From assembly GCA_963812775.1 (NCBI GenBank), contig CAWEWH010000005.1:1178001-1242000 (forward strand): a DNA stretch of 64,000 nucleotides, read 5' to 3'. The translations under genes were made by a program, and so were the position numbers. The DNA comes from CAWEWH01 sp963812775 (lineage in GTDB: Bacteria > Pseudomonadota > Alphaproteobacteria > Rhizobiales > Beijerinckiaceae). Positions 15,472 to 24,159 of the stretch are shown here, piece by piece; position 1 is the stretch's first letter, and each line of letters opens with the position of its first letter. The notes under the pieces are model-generated. The model saw nothing but the letters and a program-made list of their open reading frames with translations. It searched no databases and was not told the origin of the DNA.

Positions 15472-16725
15472 TCAACCCCGCGCCGTGCCGAGCGTCTTGG
15501 GTGCCGCGCTGATGACTTCGGCCGCCCCGGCTCGCACTTCCAGCACGCTCAGTCCCCGGTCGTTGGTGCCGTCGCGGCGGAAGCGGAAGACGCCGTCGGC
15601 ACCGTTGAAACCCGCCGCGCCCGTGAGCACCGGCTCGCTGAATCGCTGTGCCCCTTGCGTGCGTGCCAGCGCCGCGACGAGCGACACCGAATCGTACGAG
15701 AGGCTGGCGATCCGCGACGGGTCTTGGCCGAACTTCGCCGTGTAGCGCCCCGCAAAGGACTGGAAGCCGGCGGGATCGGGGGCTGCGAACCAGCCGCCCG
15801 CGAGGGCTGGAAGACGGAGGGCCCGCGCCTCATTCCACACGCCGGTGCCCAGCAATTTCACCTTGCCGAAATCGAAGCCGCTGTTCTGCAAGGCTGGCAC
15901 GAGAGCGGCGAGGCGCTCGCCGCCTTCCGGGACGAGCAGGGCGTCGATCTGTGGATTGTCGCCGCTGCCCATCACGGCCACCCGCCCAATCGGCTCGCCG
16001 TCGCCGGCGCCATAGCGCTCGATCGCCTCCACGCTCACACGCAGCGCCGCCGTCGCTTTCTGGAAGGCCGCCGCCACGACCTCGCCGTAGGGGGTCTCGG
16101 GGATGAGCGCCGCCAGACGGCGGCGCCGCTGGCTTGCCGCGTAGGCGACGATGCGCTCGACCTCGTTCTCGGGCAGGAAGCTGAGGAGGTAGACGCCGCG
16201 CGAGGCCACGTTGGCGTCGGTCGAGAAGGCAATGACCGGCTTGCCGGCCGCCGTCGCCACCTGTCCGGCCGCTTGCACCGAGGCGGCGAGCAGAGGCCCA
16301 AGCAGCAATTCCGCGCCCTCGCCAAGCGCTTGCTGGGCCGCGTTGCGGGCGCCTTCCGGCGTGCCGCCATCGTCCTTGACGAGGAGCTCGACATTGGCGT
16401 CCGGCAGTTCCGCGAGGGCGAGCTCGGCGGCGTTGCGCAGCGATTGCGCCGCGATGGCGATTTCGCCACCTGCGCCGAGCGGCAGGATGAGCCCCACCTT
16501 GACGCCGCCGCGGCCGAGCGAACGCGGTTCGCTGTCGCGCGTCGTCGCAAACGGCAAAGACGGGGCTTCGCCCCCGCCGCGGCAGGCGGCCGCAAGGGCG
16601 CCGGCGGCACTGGCCGCCAAGACACGGAGGCCCGTGGCCACCGCCTGACGGCGGCTGAGGGGGATAGAATCGACCGACACCAGGCTCGTTCCCGCTTCGG
16701 CGGCTTGGCCCGCCTTTTGGCGCAT
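15472..16725 (-). CDS. Penicillin-binding protein activator, periplasmic-binding-protein fold lipoprotein
   Basis: A 417-residue exported protein. LSRRQAVATGLR followed by a hydrophobic stretch ending LAAAC resembles a Tat-type lipoprotein signal. The mature part has the type I periplasmic-binding fold (VKVGLILPLGAGGEIAIAAQ, LLLGPLLAASVQAAG, PVIAFSTDANVA, SYDSVSLVAAL). The position beside rsmI, yraN and gshB is the alphaproteobacterial neighbourhood of LpoA-like activators of peptidoglycan synthases. It could otherwise be read as an amino-acid-type ABC binding protein, but no permease genes adjoin. ATG 16725 is the best start. Confidence 0.82.
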   Translation of the reverse strand: MRQKAGQAAEAGTSLVSVDSIPLSRRQAVATGLRVLAASAAGALAAACRGGGEAPSLPFATTRDSEPRSLGRGGVKVGLILPLGAGGEIAIAAQSLRNAAELALAELPDANVELLVKDDGGTPEGARNAAQQALGEGAELLLGPLLAASVQAAGQVATAAGKPVIAFSTDANVASRGVYLLSFLPENEVERIVAYAASQRRRRLAALIPETPYGEVVAAAFQKATAALRVSVEAIERYGAGDGEPIGRVAVMGSGDNPQIDALLVPEGGERLAALVPALQNSGFDFGKVKLLGTGVWNEARALRLPALAGGWFAAPDPAGFQSFAGRYTAKFGQDPSRIASLSYDSVSLVAALARTQGAQRFSEPVLTGAAGFNGADGVFRFRRDGTNDRGLSVLEVRAGAAEVISAAPKTLGTARG

Positions 16726-16858
16726 ACTGACAAGTGTGCCGATCGTTGCAACCGAAGGGAAGACGTTGGGCGGTGTGGCGAGCCGGTAGCTGACCAACTT
16801 TCGGCAGCTTGCCGCTCCCGGTGATCTGCTATGAAGCCGCCGGGCAGGGGCGGACCTC

Positions 16859-18238
16859 ATGCAGCTCGACATCAATGGCCAGATCAATGCGGCGCCGACA
16901 CCTGACGACGTTGTCCGCGCGGTGGACGCCCAGACGGGTGATGATTGGTCCATCAGCCTCGCGCGGGATGAGAATTCATTTGTCGAGGCCTATGTCGGGT
17001 CCGACGGCAAGCCGAGCCTCGCTTTCGAGGAAGGCGATACCTACAAGATGGCACAGCGGCCGATCGACGCCGCGCGCATCAAGGACGTTCTCGTCTGCTA
17101 TCTCAACGGGGACGATCGTTGGCGCAGCGCCGTCACCTGGATAGATCCGCCGCCGGTCCCCAAGGCGGCGTTCGCGTCGGGCGGAGGCACGCCGCCGAAG
17201 GCGCTCATCGTCACCCTCATCATCATCGCGCTCGCGGCAATTATGCTGCCGCTGGTGTTGCCGCGTGTCATCAGGCTTCCGCCTCCTTTCCACGAAAGCG
17301 GTGCCGTGGCCTTCGTGGTGATCGTGGTGGGCGTCATCATCGCGCTCATTGTCCTTGTGGTCGGCAAGGTGTTGGAATCGCGCCGCGCCGCAGCGTGGCC
17401 ACAGGCTGGCGGGCGTATCCTCGCGTCGCGGGTGGAGGCGCGCTACGACAGCTCCGACGACGGCACATCGGTGAAGCAGGAGCCGGTGCTCGAATACGAG
17501 TTCTCGGTCGGCGGCACCAAGTATCGCGGCACGCGCATTGGCATTGGCGAGGATGCGGGCGGAGCCAACCTGGCCGCGACGCTGCTGCGCTACCCCGTCG
17601 GCGCCACCGTCATGGTCTTCTATGATCCGAAGAACCCGGCGAATTGCGTGCTCGAGCCGCACATGCCGGAGGGCCTTGGCAAGGGGTGCCTGGTGCTTCT
17701 CGCTCTGGCGGCGGCGTTCGCAGCCGCCATCTACTGGCTTGCCACGGAGGGACCCGCCTTTGTCACCCACCATTTCCCCAAAGCGCAGGCGCCGTTCGTG
17801 CTCGTCGCCACCGGCTTCTCAGCCTTCACGCTGCTGTTCTTCTTCGCCATGCGGCGGCAGGCGAGGGAGGCGGCGCATTGGCCTGTCGCAAACGGCCGCG
17901 TCCTCGTCAGCACGACGGAGACTTTCAACAAGACCGAGAGCGACGGCGGTTCGAGGACGATCCATCAGCCGGCCGTCGAATATGCGTATCGGGTGAACGG
18001 CATCGATTATCGCAGCCGGCAGATCAAGCTCGGCACCACCGTGAGCGGCTCAAAGGGCTTCGCGGCCAAGATCGCCGCGCGCTATCCGGTCGGCCGCGAC
18101 GTTGAGGTTCGCTACGATCCGAAGAACCCGTCGACCGCTGCGCTCAACGTCACATCGCGGGCCTATTGGCTGATCCTTGTGGCCGCCATGGCGGTCTTCG
18201 GCGTCGCGGTGATGGCCACCGGCGTATTCAGCCAGTGA
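16859..18238 (+). CDS. Membrane protein with two DUF3592 modules
   Basis: A 459-residue membrane protein. After a soluble N-terminal about 110 residues there are hydrophobic segments near 115-135 and 147-168. A DUF3592-like extracytoplasmic module follows (WPQAGGRILASRVE, LEYEFSVGGTKYRGTRI, YPVGATVMVFYDPKNP). More membrane segments precede a second copy of the module (WPVANGRVLVSTTE, VEYAYRVNGIDYRSRQI, YPVGRDVEVRYDPKNPS), and a final helix ends the protein. The two modules are clearly internal duplicates. It sits between the divergent PBP-activator and rsmI genes, apparently inserted into that conserved block. Function unknown. Confidence 0.83.
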   Translation: MQLDINGQINAAPTPDDVVRAVDAQTGDDWSISLARDENSFVEAYVGSDGKPSLAFEEGDTYKMAQRPIDAARIKDVLVCYLNGDDRWRSAVTWIDPPPVPKAAFASGGGTPPKALIVTLIIIALAAIMLPLVLPRVIRLPPPFHESGAVAFVVIVVGVIIALIVLVVGKVLESRRAAAWPQAGGRILASRVEARYDSSDDGTSVKQEPVLEYEFSVGGTKYRGTRIGIGEDAGGANLAATLLRYPVGATVMVFYDPKNPANCVLEPHMPEGLGKGCLVLLALAAAFAAAIYWLATEGPAFVTHHFPKAQAPFVLVATGFSAFTLLFFFAMRRQAREAAHWPVANGRVLVSTTETFNKTESDGGSRTIHQPAVEYAYRVNGIDYRSRQIKLGTTVSGSKGFAAKIAARYPVGRDVEVRYDPKNPSTAALNVTSRAYWLILVAAMAVFGVAVMATGVFSQ

Positions 18239-18281
18239 GGTCGCTATCGGCCACCGCGGTTCGCTGTGGCACAATGGCCTC

Positions 18282-19235
18282 ATGAACGGACCTCAACGCG
18301 TCGTGAAGAAGCCTGCCGGCACCAGGGCGGTCGACACGCCGCCTTCCCGTTTCACGGCCTTCGGCATGGCCGCGGAGGCCGAGCCGCTGGCGCCCGGGCT
18401 GCATGTGGTCGCGACCCCCATCGGCAACCTGAAGGACATTTCGTTTCGGGCGCTGGGCACGCTGGCGGCCGCTGCGACGGTGATCGCCGAGGACACCCGC
18501 GTCACCAAGACGCTGCTGGCGCATTACGGCATCACCACGCCGCTCATCGCCTACCATGAGCACAACGCCGCCGAGATGCGCCCCAAGATCTTGGCGCGGC
18601 TCAAGGATGGGCAGGCGCTGGCGCTGGTGTCGGACGCCGGCACGCCGCTCGTCTCCGATCCCGGCTACAAGCTGGTTGAGGCGGCAATCGAAGCCGGCAT
18701 TCCAGTCACCGCGATCCCGGGTCCTTCGGCGGTCTTGACGGCGCTGGTCGTGTCCGGCCTCCCGTCCGACCGCTTCTTCTTCGAAGGCTTCCTCCCGGCG
18801 AAGTCGGCGGCGCGACGCGCGCGGCTCGCCGCCCTCGCCGACATTCCCGCCACGCTCATCTTCTTCGAGTTGCCGCGCCGGCTTGTCGACATGCTGGCCG
18901 ATGCCGCCGCCGTCCTCGGCCAGCGCGAGGCAGCAGTGGCGCGCGAGCTCACCAAGCTCTACGAGAACGTGCGGCGCGACGACCTTGCGGGGCTCGCGCA
19001 ATCCTACGTCGCCGAGGGGCCGCCCAAGGGTGAGATCGTCGTGCTTATCGCACCACGCCCCGAGGGAGCTGCGGCGCCGATCACTGCTGCCAGCATCGAC
19101 GCCCTTATCGCCGACATGCTGGCCAAGCATTCCCTCAAGGAGGCGGTGGCCGTCGTGACGGCCGAGACCGGCCTACCGCGGCGCGAGGTCTATGCGCGAG
19201 CCCTCCTCGTGGCCAAGCGGACGGAGGGCAAATGA
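18282..19235 (+). CDS. rsmI: 16S rRNA (cytidine1402-2'-O)-methyltransferase RsmI
   Basis: A 317-residue SAM-dependent tetrapyrrole-methylase-fold enzyme that methylates the ribose of C1402 in the 16S rRNA decoding centre. Diagnostic sequence: LHVVATPIGNLKDISFRAL, VIAEDTRVTKTLL, HEHNAAEMRPKIL, LVSDAGTPLVSDPGYKLV, AIPGPSAVLTALVVSGLP and FEGFLPAKSAARRARL. The 317 residues include an N-terminal extension of about 30 residues beyond the conserved core. Its stop overlaps the yraN start (ATGA), so the two are coupled. Confidence 0.95.
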   Translation: MNGPQRVVKKPAGTRAVDTPPSRFTAFGMAAEAEPLAPGLHVVATPIGNLKDISFRALGTLAAAATVIAEDTRVTKTLLAHYGITTPLIAYHEHNAAEMRPKILARLKDGQALALVSDAGTPLVSDPGYKLVEAAIEAGIPVTAIPGPSAVLTALVVSGLPSDRFFFEGFLPAKSAARRARLAALADIPATLIFFELPRRLVDMLADAAAVLGQREAAVARELTKLYENVRRDDLAGLAQSYVAEGPPKGEIVVLIAPRPEGAAAPITAASIDALIADMLAKHSLKEAVAVVTAETGLPRREVYARALLVAKRTEGK

Positions 19236-19606
19236 CGCGCCCGCAATCGCGCCTCACCTCGCACGCAGCGGGGCTGCGCGGCGAGACCTGGGCGACGATG
19301 CTGATGCTGATGAAGGGCTACCGCATCCTGTCGCGCCGCTTCCATGCCGGCGGCGGCGAGATCGATCTCGTGGTCAAGCGCGGCAACACCATCGTGTTCG
19401 TCGAGGTCAAGGCGCGGCATCTCCTCGACGATGCCGTCATCGCCATCAACCCGCAGAAGGAGCGGCGCCTGTCCCGTGCCGCGCGCTACTGGCTGGCGCG
19501 CAATCCCTGGGCTGCCAACATGACCTTGCGCTGCGACGCCGTTTTCGTGGCGCGTCACCGGCTGCCCCGCCATGTGCCTGACGTGGCGACCCTCGCCATC
19601 GATTGA
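19232..19606 (+). CDS. YraN/UPF0102 endonuclease-fold protein
   Basis: A 124-residue protein of the UPF0102 family, with a restriction-endonuclease-like fold. The predicted active-site strand pair is visible: GGGEIDLVVKRGNTIVFVEVKAR (cited here as GGGEIDLVV and IVFVEVKAR). Length is normal. It overlaps rsmI by 4 bp, the standard alphaproteobacterial arrangement, and precedes gshB. Its stop codon lies in a 15-bp sequence (CCATCGATTGAGCGG) that is exactly duplicated in tandem at 19596-19625. Precise cellular role unknown. Confidence 0.9.
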   Translation: MTRPQSRLTSHAAGLRGETWATMLMLMKGYRILSRRFHAGGGEIDLVVKRGNTIVFVEVKARHLLDDAVIAINPQKERRLSRAARYWLARNPWAANMTLRCDAVFVARHRLPRHVPDVATLAID

Positions 19607-19687
19607 GCGGCCATCGATTGAGCGGCGGGAGGCATTGCGCGTTTTCGCCGGCAAGGCCATATCAGCGCAGCAGGCCGGGGAGGAACA

Positions 19688-20626
19688 ATGGCTCTCACCG
19701 TTGCGGTCCAAATGGATCCGATCGAACGCATCAATATCGCGGGCGATTCCACCTTTGCACTGCTGCTCGAGGCGCAGCGCCGCGGCCACGAGCTCCTTTA
19801 TTACACGCCCGATCAGCTCTCCATGCGCGACGGCCTCGTCACCGCCAGCATGCGGCCCCTCAAGGTGAAGGACGTGGCCGGCGAGCATGCAAGCCTCGGC
19901 GAGCCACGCCGCCTCGCGGTTGCCGACCTGAAGGTCGTGCTGATGCGTCAGGACCCGCCCTTCGATCTCGCCTACATCACCGCGACGCATCTCCTGGAGC
20001 GGGTGCATCCGAAGACGCTCGTCGTCAACGATCCCGCCCATGTGCGCAACGCCCCGGAAAAGCTGTTCGTCACCCACTTTCCGCAGCTGATGCCGCCGAC
20101 CTTGATCACCCGTGACAAGACCGAGATCGAAGCCTTCCGCAGGGAATTCAACGAAATCGTCTTCAAGCCGCTGCACGGCCATGGCGGCGCCGCCGTCCTG
20201 CGCATCACCGAGAACGATCCGAACTTCGGCTCGATCTTCGACCTGTTCGCGACCACCTTCCGGGAGCCGTGGGTGGTGCAGCGTTTCCTCCCGCAGGTGA
20301 AGGAAGGCGACAAGCGCATCGTGCTGGTCGACGGCGTGGCGCTCGGCGCCGTCAATCGCGTGCCGGCCCCCAATGATCTGCGCTCCAACATGGTGCGCGG
20401 CGGCGCCGCCGCCGCCACCGAGCTCACGGCGCGCGAACGGCAAATCTGCGACACCATCGGACCGGCCCTGCGTGAGCGCGGGCTGCTGTTCGTGGGCATC
20501 GACGTGATCGACGGCTTCCTCACCGAGATCAACGTCACCTCGCCGACCGGGATACGCGCCATCAAGCGCGTCGGCGGCCCCGATCTCGCCATCGCTATCT
20601 GGGACGCCATCGAGAAGAAAATCTAG
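19688..20626 (+). CDS. gshB: Glutathione synthase
   Basis: A 312-residue ATP-grasp ligase that joins gamma-glutamylcysteine and glycine in the second step of glutathione synthesis. Family motifs: VAVQMDPIERINIAGDST near the N-terminus, RQDPPFDLAYITATHLLE, VFKPLHGHGGAAVLRI, DKRIVLVDGVALGAVNRVP, RSNMVRGGAA and FLTEINVTSPTGIRAI. ATG 19688 follows GGGGAGGAAC. Glutathione supplied here would serve the two GST-like proteins elsewhere in the window. Length is normal. Confidence 0.96.
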   Translation: MALTVAVQMDPIERINIAGDSTFALLLEAQRRGHELLYYTPDQLSMRDGLVTASMRPLKVKDVAGEHASLGEPRRLAVADLKVVLMRQDPPFDLAYITATHLLERVHPKTLVVNDPAHVRNAPEKLFVTHFPQLMPPTLITRDKTEIEAFRREFNEIVFKPLHGHGGAAVLRITENDPNFGSIFDLFATTFREPWVVQRFLPQVKEGDKRIVLVDGVALGAVNRVPAPNDLRSNMVRGGAAAATELTARERQICDTIGPALRERGLLFVGIDVIDGFLTEINVTSPTGIRAIKRVGGPDLAIAIWDAIEKKI

Positions 20627-20719
20627 CGAAACCCGGACACGCGTCGAAATCGGCCGGCCTCAAACGTCATGGGTCGGCTGGGCAGATGCCCGAGCCGCAA
20701 TGAGGCGAAGGAGAGCGCT

Positions 20720-21066
20720 ATGAAATACATGCTGTTGATCTACGGCAACGAGCAGAGCGAACAGAGCGCCGGCAAGGAAGCCGACGGCCAAATGATGGCC
20801 GCCCACATGGCCTATGGCGAAGCGATGCGAAAGGCGGGCGTCATAGTGGGGGGGAACGCCTGCAGGGCACGAAAGTCGCCACGACAGTCCGGGCCGTGAA
20901 TGGCCAGACCAAGGTGCTCGACGGCCCTTACGCGGAGACCAAGGAGCAGCTGGGCGGCTTCTACATGATCGACGTGCCCGATCTCGACAGCGCCCTGTCG
21001 TGGGCGGCGCGCTGCCCAAGCGCCAGCCGCGGGGTGATCGAGGTCCGCCCGGTTTGGGCGATGTAG
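20720..21066 (+). pseudogene. YciI/DGPF-domain protein, frameshifted
   Basis: An intact gene would encode about 115 residues of the YCII/DGPF family: MKYMLLIYGNEQ at the start, then VLDGPYAETKEQLGGFYMIDV and GVIEVRPVWAM at the end. The frame breaks at a run of seven Gs near 20866-20873; one additional G restores it. It lies directly upstream of an ECF sigma factor of the type usually paired with DGPF proteins. The break may be real or a homopolymer sequencing error, since other frameshifts cluster nearby. Confidence 0.8.
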
Positions 21067-21072
21067 CCCGAG

Positions 21073-22332
21073 GTGAGCGGCGGCGACGCGAGGCGCGTCG
21101 CCGAGGCGGTGGCGCGCCAGAGCTACGGCAAGCTCATTGCGTTCCTGTCGTCCCGCACCAACGATGTGACGGCGGCCGAGGACGCGCTCTCCGACGCTTT
21201 CGCGGCCGCCCTCCTGGAATGGCCCCTGAAGGGCATGCCGCAATCGCCTGAGGCCTGGCTGATTGCCGTGGCGCGGCGGCGAATGATCGACGCATTGCGG
21301 CGGCATCGCACCCGCACCGATGCGCGCGTGCATCTGCAGCTCGTGGCCGAGGAACTCGCGGCGGTGAACGAGATGCATGTTCCCGACAGCCGTCTCGCGC
21401 TGATGTTCGCCTGCGCCCATCCCGCCATCGAGGCCGGCATCCGCGCCCCGCTCATCCTGCAGACGATCCTCGGCTTCGACGCCGCCGACATCGCGTCGGC
21501 GTTCCTCATCTCCCCTGCCACGATGGGGCAGCGGCTGGTACGCGCCAAGACCAAGATTCGTGAGGCACGCATTCCCTTCCGCGTTCCCGCGCCGGAGGAG
21601 TTCGCCGAACGGCTCGATGCGGTGCTGGCCGCCATCTATGCGGCGTTCGCCGAAGGCTGGACCGATCCGCTCGGCACCGAGGCTCGCCGCCGCAACCTCG
21701 CCGAGGAGGCGATCTGGCTCGGCCGCCTCGTCGCGTCGCTGTTGCCGGACCAGCCGGAGGCCCTCGGCCTCTTGGCCTTGATGCTCTACGCCGAGGCGCG
21801 CCGCCCGGCGCGTCGCGGCCAGGCGGGTGAGTACATTCCGCTTGCGGCCCAGGACCCGTCCCTCTGGGACGCCGGCCTCATCGACGAAGCCGAGGCGACG
21901 CTGCGGCAAGCAAGCGCCGGCGGCGCGACGGGGCGCTATCAGCTGGAGGCCGCCGTGCAGTCCGCCCACGTGGTGCGCCGCCTGACCGGGCGCGCTGACT
22001 GGGCGGCCATCGTGCTCATCTACGACGCGCTGCTCGAGCTGACGGGCTCGCCCGTGGTCGCCATCAATCGGGCGGTCGCCATCGCCGAGACGCGTGGCCC
22101 GGCCGCCGGATTGCGGGCGCTCGACGCACTTGCCGACGACGCGCGGCTTCGCGACTATCAGCCATATTGGGCGGCTCGCGCCGGGTTGTCGGCGGCCAAC
22201 GGCGATGCGGCGGCGGCCGATCGAGCCTATGAGCGCGCCATCGGCCTGGAGCCGGATGCGGCCGTGCGCGCCTTCCTGCAGCGCCAGCGCGCCGAGCTCT
22301 CGGGCGCCGCGGCTCCGGAGCATCAGCGGTAG
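21073..22332 (+). CDS. ECF sigma factor with C-terminal helical domain (ECF42-like)
   Basis: A 419-residue RNA polymerase sigma factor. Region 2 (LIAFLSSRTNDVTAAEDALSDAF, WLIAVARRRMIDALRRHR; each cited as short motifs) and region 4 (LTILG-type LQTILGFDAADIASAFLISPATMGQRLVRAKTKIR) are followed by a C-terminal extension of about 200 residues with TPR-like helices (ALGLLALMLYAEARRPAR, YDALLELTGSPVVAINRAVA). This extension and the upstream DGPF gene define the ECF42-type unit; no anti-sigma factor is typical. The GTG at 21073 follows GAGGTG. The target regulon is unknown. Confidence 0.88.
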   Translation: MSGGDARRVAEAVARQSYGKLIAFLSSRTNDVTAAEDALSDAFAAALLEWPLKGMPQSPEAWLIAVARRRMIDALRRHRTRTDARVHLQLVAEELAAVNEMHVPDSRLALMFACAHPAIEAGIRAPLILQTILGFDAADIASAFLISPATMGQRLVRAKTKIREARIPFRVPAPEEFAERLDAVLAAIYAAFAEGWTDPLGTEARRRNLAEEAIWLGRLVASLLPDQPEALGLLALMLYAEARRPARRGQAGEYIPLAAQDPSLWDAGLIDEAEATLRQASAGGATGRYQLEAAVQSAHVVRRLTGRADWAAIVLIYDALLELTGSPVVAINRAVAIAETRGPAAGLRALDALADDARLRDYQPYWAARAGLSAANGDAAAADRAYERAIGLEPDAAVRAFLQRQRAELSGAAAPEHQR

Positions 22333-22769
22333 AGCTTCTCCAGCGCATCCGCTAGCGCGCCAGCTTCCGCCTTGCCGAGCTTGTCGCCGAGATGGCGCGC
22401 CAGCGCCTCGGCATAGACCGCCCACATGGCTTCGCGCGCCTTCAGCCCCTTGTCGGTGATGGCGACCCAGTAGGCGCGGGCGTCATCCTCGCAGCGTTCG
22501 CGCCGGACGAGCCGGTCCTTCTCCAACCGGTCGACGAGACGCGAGATCGAATATTGCGGGAACAGCATTGCCTGCTCGAGGTCGACCTGCCTCAGGCGCC
22601 TGTCGGGCGCCCGCCACAGTTCCAACAGCGCGTCATAGATGAGAAGCGGCGGCAGCCCGGCCTGCTTGAGCTCGCCTTCGATACGATCGAGGAGGAAGCG
22701 CTGGGCGCGGTTGAGCCGCGTCCAGGCACGCACGATCTCGCCCGAAGAGGCAGGCGGCTTGGCCCTCAT
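22323..22769 (-). CDS. MarR family transcriptional regulator
   Basis: A 148-residue MarR-type winged-helix repressor: LEQAMLFPQYSISRLVDRLE is the recognition region and KDRLVRRERCEDDARAYWV is the wing, flanked by dimerisation helices. Its end overlaps the convergent ECF gene by 10 bp. It diverges from a GST gene; the shared 100-bp intergenic region holds three ATGCAWNTGCAT-type sites. Control of the GST gene and of itself is likely; MarR proteins are commonly released by phenolic or oxidising ligands. Confidence 0.9.
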   Translation of the reverse strand: MRAKPPASSGEIVRAWTRLNRAQRFLLDRIEGELKQAGLPPLLIYDALLELWRAPDRRLRQVDLEQAMLFPQYSISRLVDRLEKDRLVRRERCEDDARAYWVAITDKGLKAREAMWAVYAEALARHLGDKLGKAEAGALADALEKLYR

Positions 22770-22789
22770 GCCACCGCTTTAGCAAGAAG

Positions 22790-22848
22790 ATGCATTTGCA
22801 TCAAGATTGACAATGCATGCAATTGCATTAAGATAGATGCAAGTGCAT
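22790..22848. promoter_or_regulatory. Three MarR-type operator copies with promoter
   Basis: ATGCATTTGCAT (22790), ATGCAATTGCAT (22817, a perfect palindrome) and ATGCAAGTGCAT (22837) lie between the divergent MarR and GST genes. A TTGACA (22807-22812) and TAAGAT (22829-22834) pair brackets the middle site, so repressor bound there would block the GST promoter. Confidence 0.72.
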
Positions 22849-22872
22849 GATGATATGAACGGAGAATGTGCG

Positions 22873-23572
22873 ATGCTAGAAGCCCAACAGCCGGACCTCA
22901 CCCTGGTCAGTTTCGACCTTTGTCCTTACGTGCAGCGCGCGGCTATCGCGCTCGCCGAGAAGGGCGTGCCGTTCACTCGCCTCAACGTCGATCTCGCCGA
23001 CAAGCCGGACTGGTTCAAGGCCATCTCGCCGCTCGGCAAGGTGCCGCTGCTCAAGGTCGGCGACGCGGTGATCTTCGAGTCCACTGTCATCGTCGAATAC
23101 CTCGAGGATACCACGCCGAACCCGCTGCATCCGGCCGACCCCTTGGCGCGCGCCAGCCATCGCGCCTGGATGGAGTTTGGCGACCATCCTTGCCGATATC
23201 TGGGTGATCGAAACGACGCCTGATGCCGCAGCTTTCGCGGCGAAACGTGCGCTGGTCGCCGAGAAATTCGCTCGCCTCGAAGCGGCGCTGGGCGAAAGCC
23301 CTTTCTTCGCCGGCAGCCGTTTCAGCCTCGTCGACTGCGTCTTCGCGCCGGTGTTCCGCTATTTCGACGTGTTCGAGCGCTTTACCGATCTCGGCGTCTT
23401 CGACGATCTGCCGAAGCTCAGCGCTTGGCGCAAGGCGCTCGCCGCACGCCCGACGGTGCGCGCCGCGGCGCCGGCGAACTGTGCCGCGCTCCTCGAGGCC
23501 TTCCTCAGAAACCAGCGCGGCGTCCTCGCCGGGCTGATGCTGGCCGGGACGCCGGCGCGAATCGTCGCCTAG
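22873..23572 (+). pseudogene. Glutathione S-transferase family protein, one frameshift
   Basis: The first part (MLEAQQPDLTLVSFDLCPYVQ, shown partly; then ISPLGKVPLLKVGDAVIFESTVIVEYLE) is a thioredoxin-fold GST N-domain with a Cys-Pro active-site motif (LCPYVQRA). The second part, in another frame from about 23177, is the helical C-domain (TILADIWVIETTPDAA, FFAGSRFSLVDCVFAPVFRYF). Removing one base near 23178-23181 fuses them into a single protein of about 230 residues. ATG 22873 follows GGAGAA. It is probably the MarR target. Broken in this sequence, but the protein is otherwise well preserved. Confidence 0.85.
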
Positions 23573-23632
23573 AGCACGATCCGATTTCTCTGCCGCCTCG
23601 CGCTCGAGACTTCTGGCTCTGCCATGACGGCC

Positions 23633-24142
23633 TCACGCCCGCGTGAGGGCGACGCTGAGCGCGGGCTTCTTGTTGAGGCTCTGGAAGACGACGCAGTACC
23701 GTTCTGTGAGCTTTAGCAGTTGGTCGATCTTGTCCTGCGGCGCATCGGTGTCGACCTCGAACTTGAGGCGGATCGCCTGAAAGCCGACCGGCGCCTCCTT
23801 GTCGACGCCAAGCGTGCCGCGGGCGTCGATCTCGCCTTCGGCGATGACGCGCCCGCTCCTCAAGGGAATCTCGAGCGCCGTGGCGACAGCCTTCATGGTG
23901 ACGCCGGCGCAGGCCACCAGGGCCTCGAGCAGCATGTCACCGGAGCACAGTTCCGCCCCCGAGCCCCCTGTCTTGGGGTGCAGGCCGGCGACCGCGAGCG
24001 CCCGGCCGGTTTCCACCTTGCAGGCGATCTTGTCCTGGTCGAGCGTGCCTTCGGCCTTGAGTGCGATCACCGCTTTGCCGGGATCGGTCCTATAGCTGTC
24101 CTTGATCGGCGCCTGAAGGGCGCGCAGCGCCTGAGCGTCCAT
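23633..24142 (-). CDS. OsmC family protein
   Basis: A 169-residue OsmC/Ohr-type protein; this fold reduces organic hydroperoxides with a pair of cysteines. Candidate cysteines lie in GSGAELCSGDMLLEALVACAGVT (Cys in ELCSGD and in VACAG), which matches the OsmC pattern. The C-terminal part (IRLKFEVDTDAPQDKIDQLL, LTERYCVVFQSLNK) is typical of the group. ATG 24142 is chosen because AAGGAG lies 8 bp upstream. It follows an ABC transporter on the same strand with about 17 bp between, so it is probably in the same operon. Confidence 0.88.
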   Translation of the reverse strand: MDAQALRALQAPIKDSYRTDPGKAVIALKAEGTLDQDKIACKVETGRALAVAGLHPKTGGSGAELCSGDMLLEALVACAGVTMKAVATALEIPLRSGRVIAEGEIDARGTLGVDKEAPVGFQAIRLKFEVDTDAPQDKIDQLLKLTERYCVVFQSLNKKPALSVALTRA

Positions 24143-24159
24143 TTTGTCGTCTCCTTGCT

